Source: Devosia sp. (lineage in GTDB: Bacteria; Pseudomonadota; Alphaproteobacteria; Rhizobiales; Devosiaceae). From it: a stretch of 40,260 nt of DNA. The stretch covers positions 1 through 40,260 of the forward strand of contig JAHCJW010000013.1 of NCBI GenBank assembly GCA_026126125.1, written 5' to 3'. This document shows positions 39,556-40,260 of this stretch, piece by piece (position 1 is the stretch's first letter; each line of letters begins with the position of its first letter). The position numbers and the translations under genes were made by a program. The notes below the pieces were generated by a model. That model was given only the letters and a program-made list of their open reading frames with translations. It was not told the origin of the DNA and ran no database searches.

Positions 39556-40260
39556 ATGACCGCACCCGAAACGCTCACCCGTATGATCATGGCCGGCCAG
39601 GGCAAGGAGCCCGCCGATCTGGTCATCCGCGATATCGGGCTGCTCGATGTGATCACCGGCACGATCACCACCACCGACATCGCCATCGTCTCCGACCGGA
39701 TCGTGGGCACACATGCGCGCTATGAGGGCAAGACGGTGATCGACGGCACGGAGCGCTTCGCCGTACCCGGCTTTATCGATACCCATCTGCATATCGAATC
39801 CTCGCTGGTCACCCCACTCGAATTCGACCGCTGCGTGCTGCCGCATGGCGTGACGACCGTATTGTGCGATCCGCACGAAATCGCCAATGTGCTGGGGATC
39901 GAGGGCATTCGCTATTTTCTCGACAGCGCCGAGCGCACCATCATGGATGTGCGGGTGAATCTTTCCTCCTGCGTGCCAGCCACCCCGTTCGAGACGGCCG
40001 GCGCCCATCTCGAAATCGACGATCTGTTGCCGTTCCGCTCACACCCCAAAGTGGTGGGCCTGGCCGAAATGATGAATTTTCCCGGCGTGCTCAGCGCCGA
40101 TCCGGGGATTCTGGCCAAGCTCGTCGCCTTTCAGGACGGGCATATCGATGGCCACGCCCCCCTGCTTCTGGGCCTGGGGCTCAACGGCTATCTCGCCGCC
40201 GGTATCCGCACCGACCACGAAGCGACCAGCGCCGCCGAAGCGCGGGAAAAGCTCAGCAAG
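39556..40260 (+). CDS. ade: Adenine deaminase (AdeC), C-terminus cut by window edge
   Basis: Amidohydrolase converting adenine to hypoxanthine and ammonia. The visible 235 residues contain the metal-binding [16 protein letters not shown] (His77 and His79), [20 protein letters not shown], and [10 protein letters not shown] then GIRTDHEAT, blocks diagnostic of AdeC. ATG at 39556 has AGGA upstream. About 350 residues should continue beyond the right edge. It competes with apt (18147-18680) for adenine. Confidence 0.93.
   Translation, partial: MTAPETLTRMIMAGQGKEPADLVIRDIGLLDVITGTITTTDIAIVSDRIVGTHARYEGKTVIDGTERFAVPGFIDTHLHIESSLVTPLEFDRCVLPHGVTTVLCDPHEIANVLGIEGIRYFLDSAERTIMDVRVNLSSCVPATPFETAGAHLEIDDLLPFRSHPKVVGLAEMMNFPGVLSADPGILAKLVAFQDGHIDGHAPLLLGLGLNGYLAAGIRTDHEATSAAEAREKLSK

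Overview
The window reads as chromosomal DNA of a high-GC alphaproteobacterium, most likely of the order Hyphomicrobiales (Rhizobiales). A Devosia-like genome is my best guess, from gene content and not from any search. The evidence is a three-gene petABC operon encoding separate cytochrome b and c1, alpha-galactoside uptake through a peptide-type ABC transporter as in Sinorhizobium, and intergenic mosaic repeats of the rhizobial RIME type. Gene density is high. No prophage, insertion sequence, CRISPR array, rRNA or tRNA was seen.

Region 1 (1-8350) is a sugar locus. A binding protein, two permeases, a fused double ATPase and a GH4 alpha-galactosidase (cut by the left edge) form one minus-strand operon. 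A MelR-like AraC regulator is divergent from it. A large inverted repeat separates the binding-protein gene from the permease genes. Region 2 (8409-14282) holds the YchF ATPase, a translationally coupled flavin-dependent halogenase and LysE-type exporter, and a second GH4 glycosidase with its own divergent AraC regulator. Region 3 (14343-18898) has two overlapping MaoC-type hotdog genes, a small secreted protein, TerC, a candidate structured RNA, a short proline-rich protein, a VOC protein, adenine phosphoribosyltransferase and a small unknown gene.

Region 4 (18990-24865) is the cytochrome bc1 operon, divergent from trmL, hemF, an AAA ATPase and a DUF1059-like small gene. Region 5 (24862-29278) has the CCA-adding enzyme overlapping a CoA-type Nudix hydrolase, a GNAT acetyltransferase, a glutathionyl-hydroquinone reductase with a structured leader, and a second Nudix enzyme. 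Region 6 (29488-33067) has a metallophosphoesterase and then the most interesting pair: a PP-loop protein matching MurL (UDP-MurNAc-L-Ala-L-Glu epimerase) overlapping a MurD2-type ligase. Together these would give a racemase-independent route for putting D-glutamate into peptidoglycan. Region 7 (33183-40260) has a membrane winged-helix/TPR regulator, a degenerate receiver protein, a strongly structured gene-free stretch, MgtC, a sorbitol/xylitol-type dehydrogenase, a CHASE4-GGDEF protein, a small membrane protein and the start of adenine deaminase.

Three kinds of dispersed repeat were found: RIME-like elements (15751, 24760, 33078), a short REP-like hairpin family (8265, 15826, 28681) and the long inverted repeat at 4913-5025. 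Family calls come from reading motifs in the translated sequence. Start codons were chosen by ribosome binding site and family length, and the uncertain ones are flagged.
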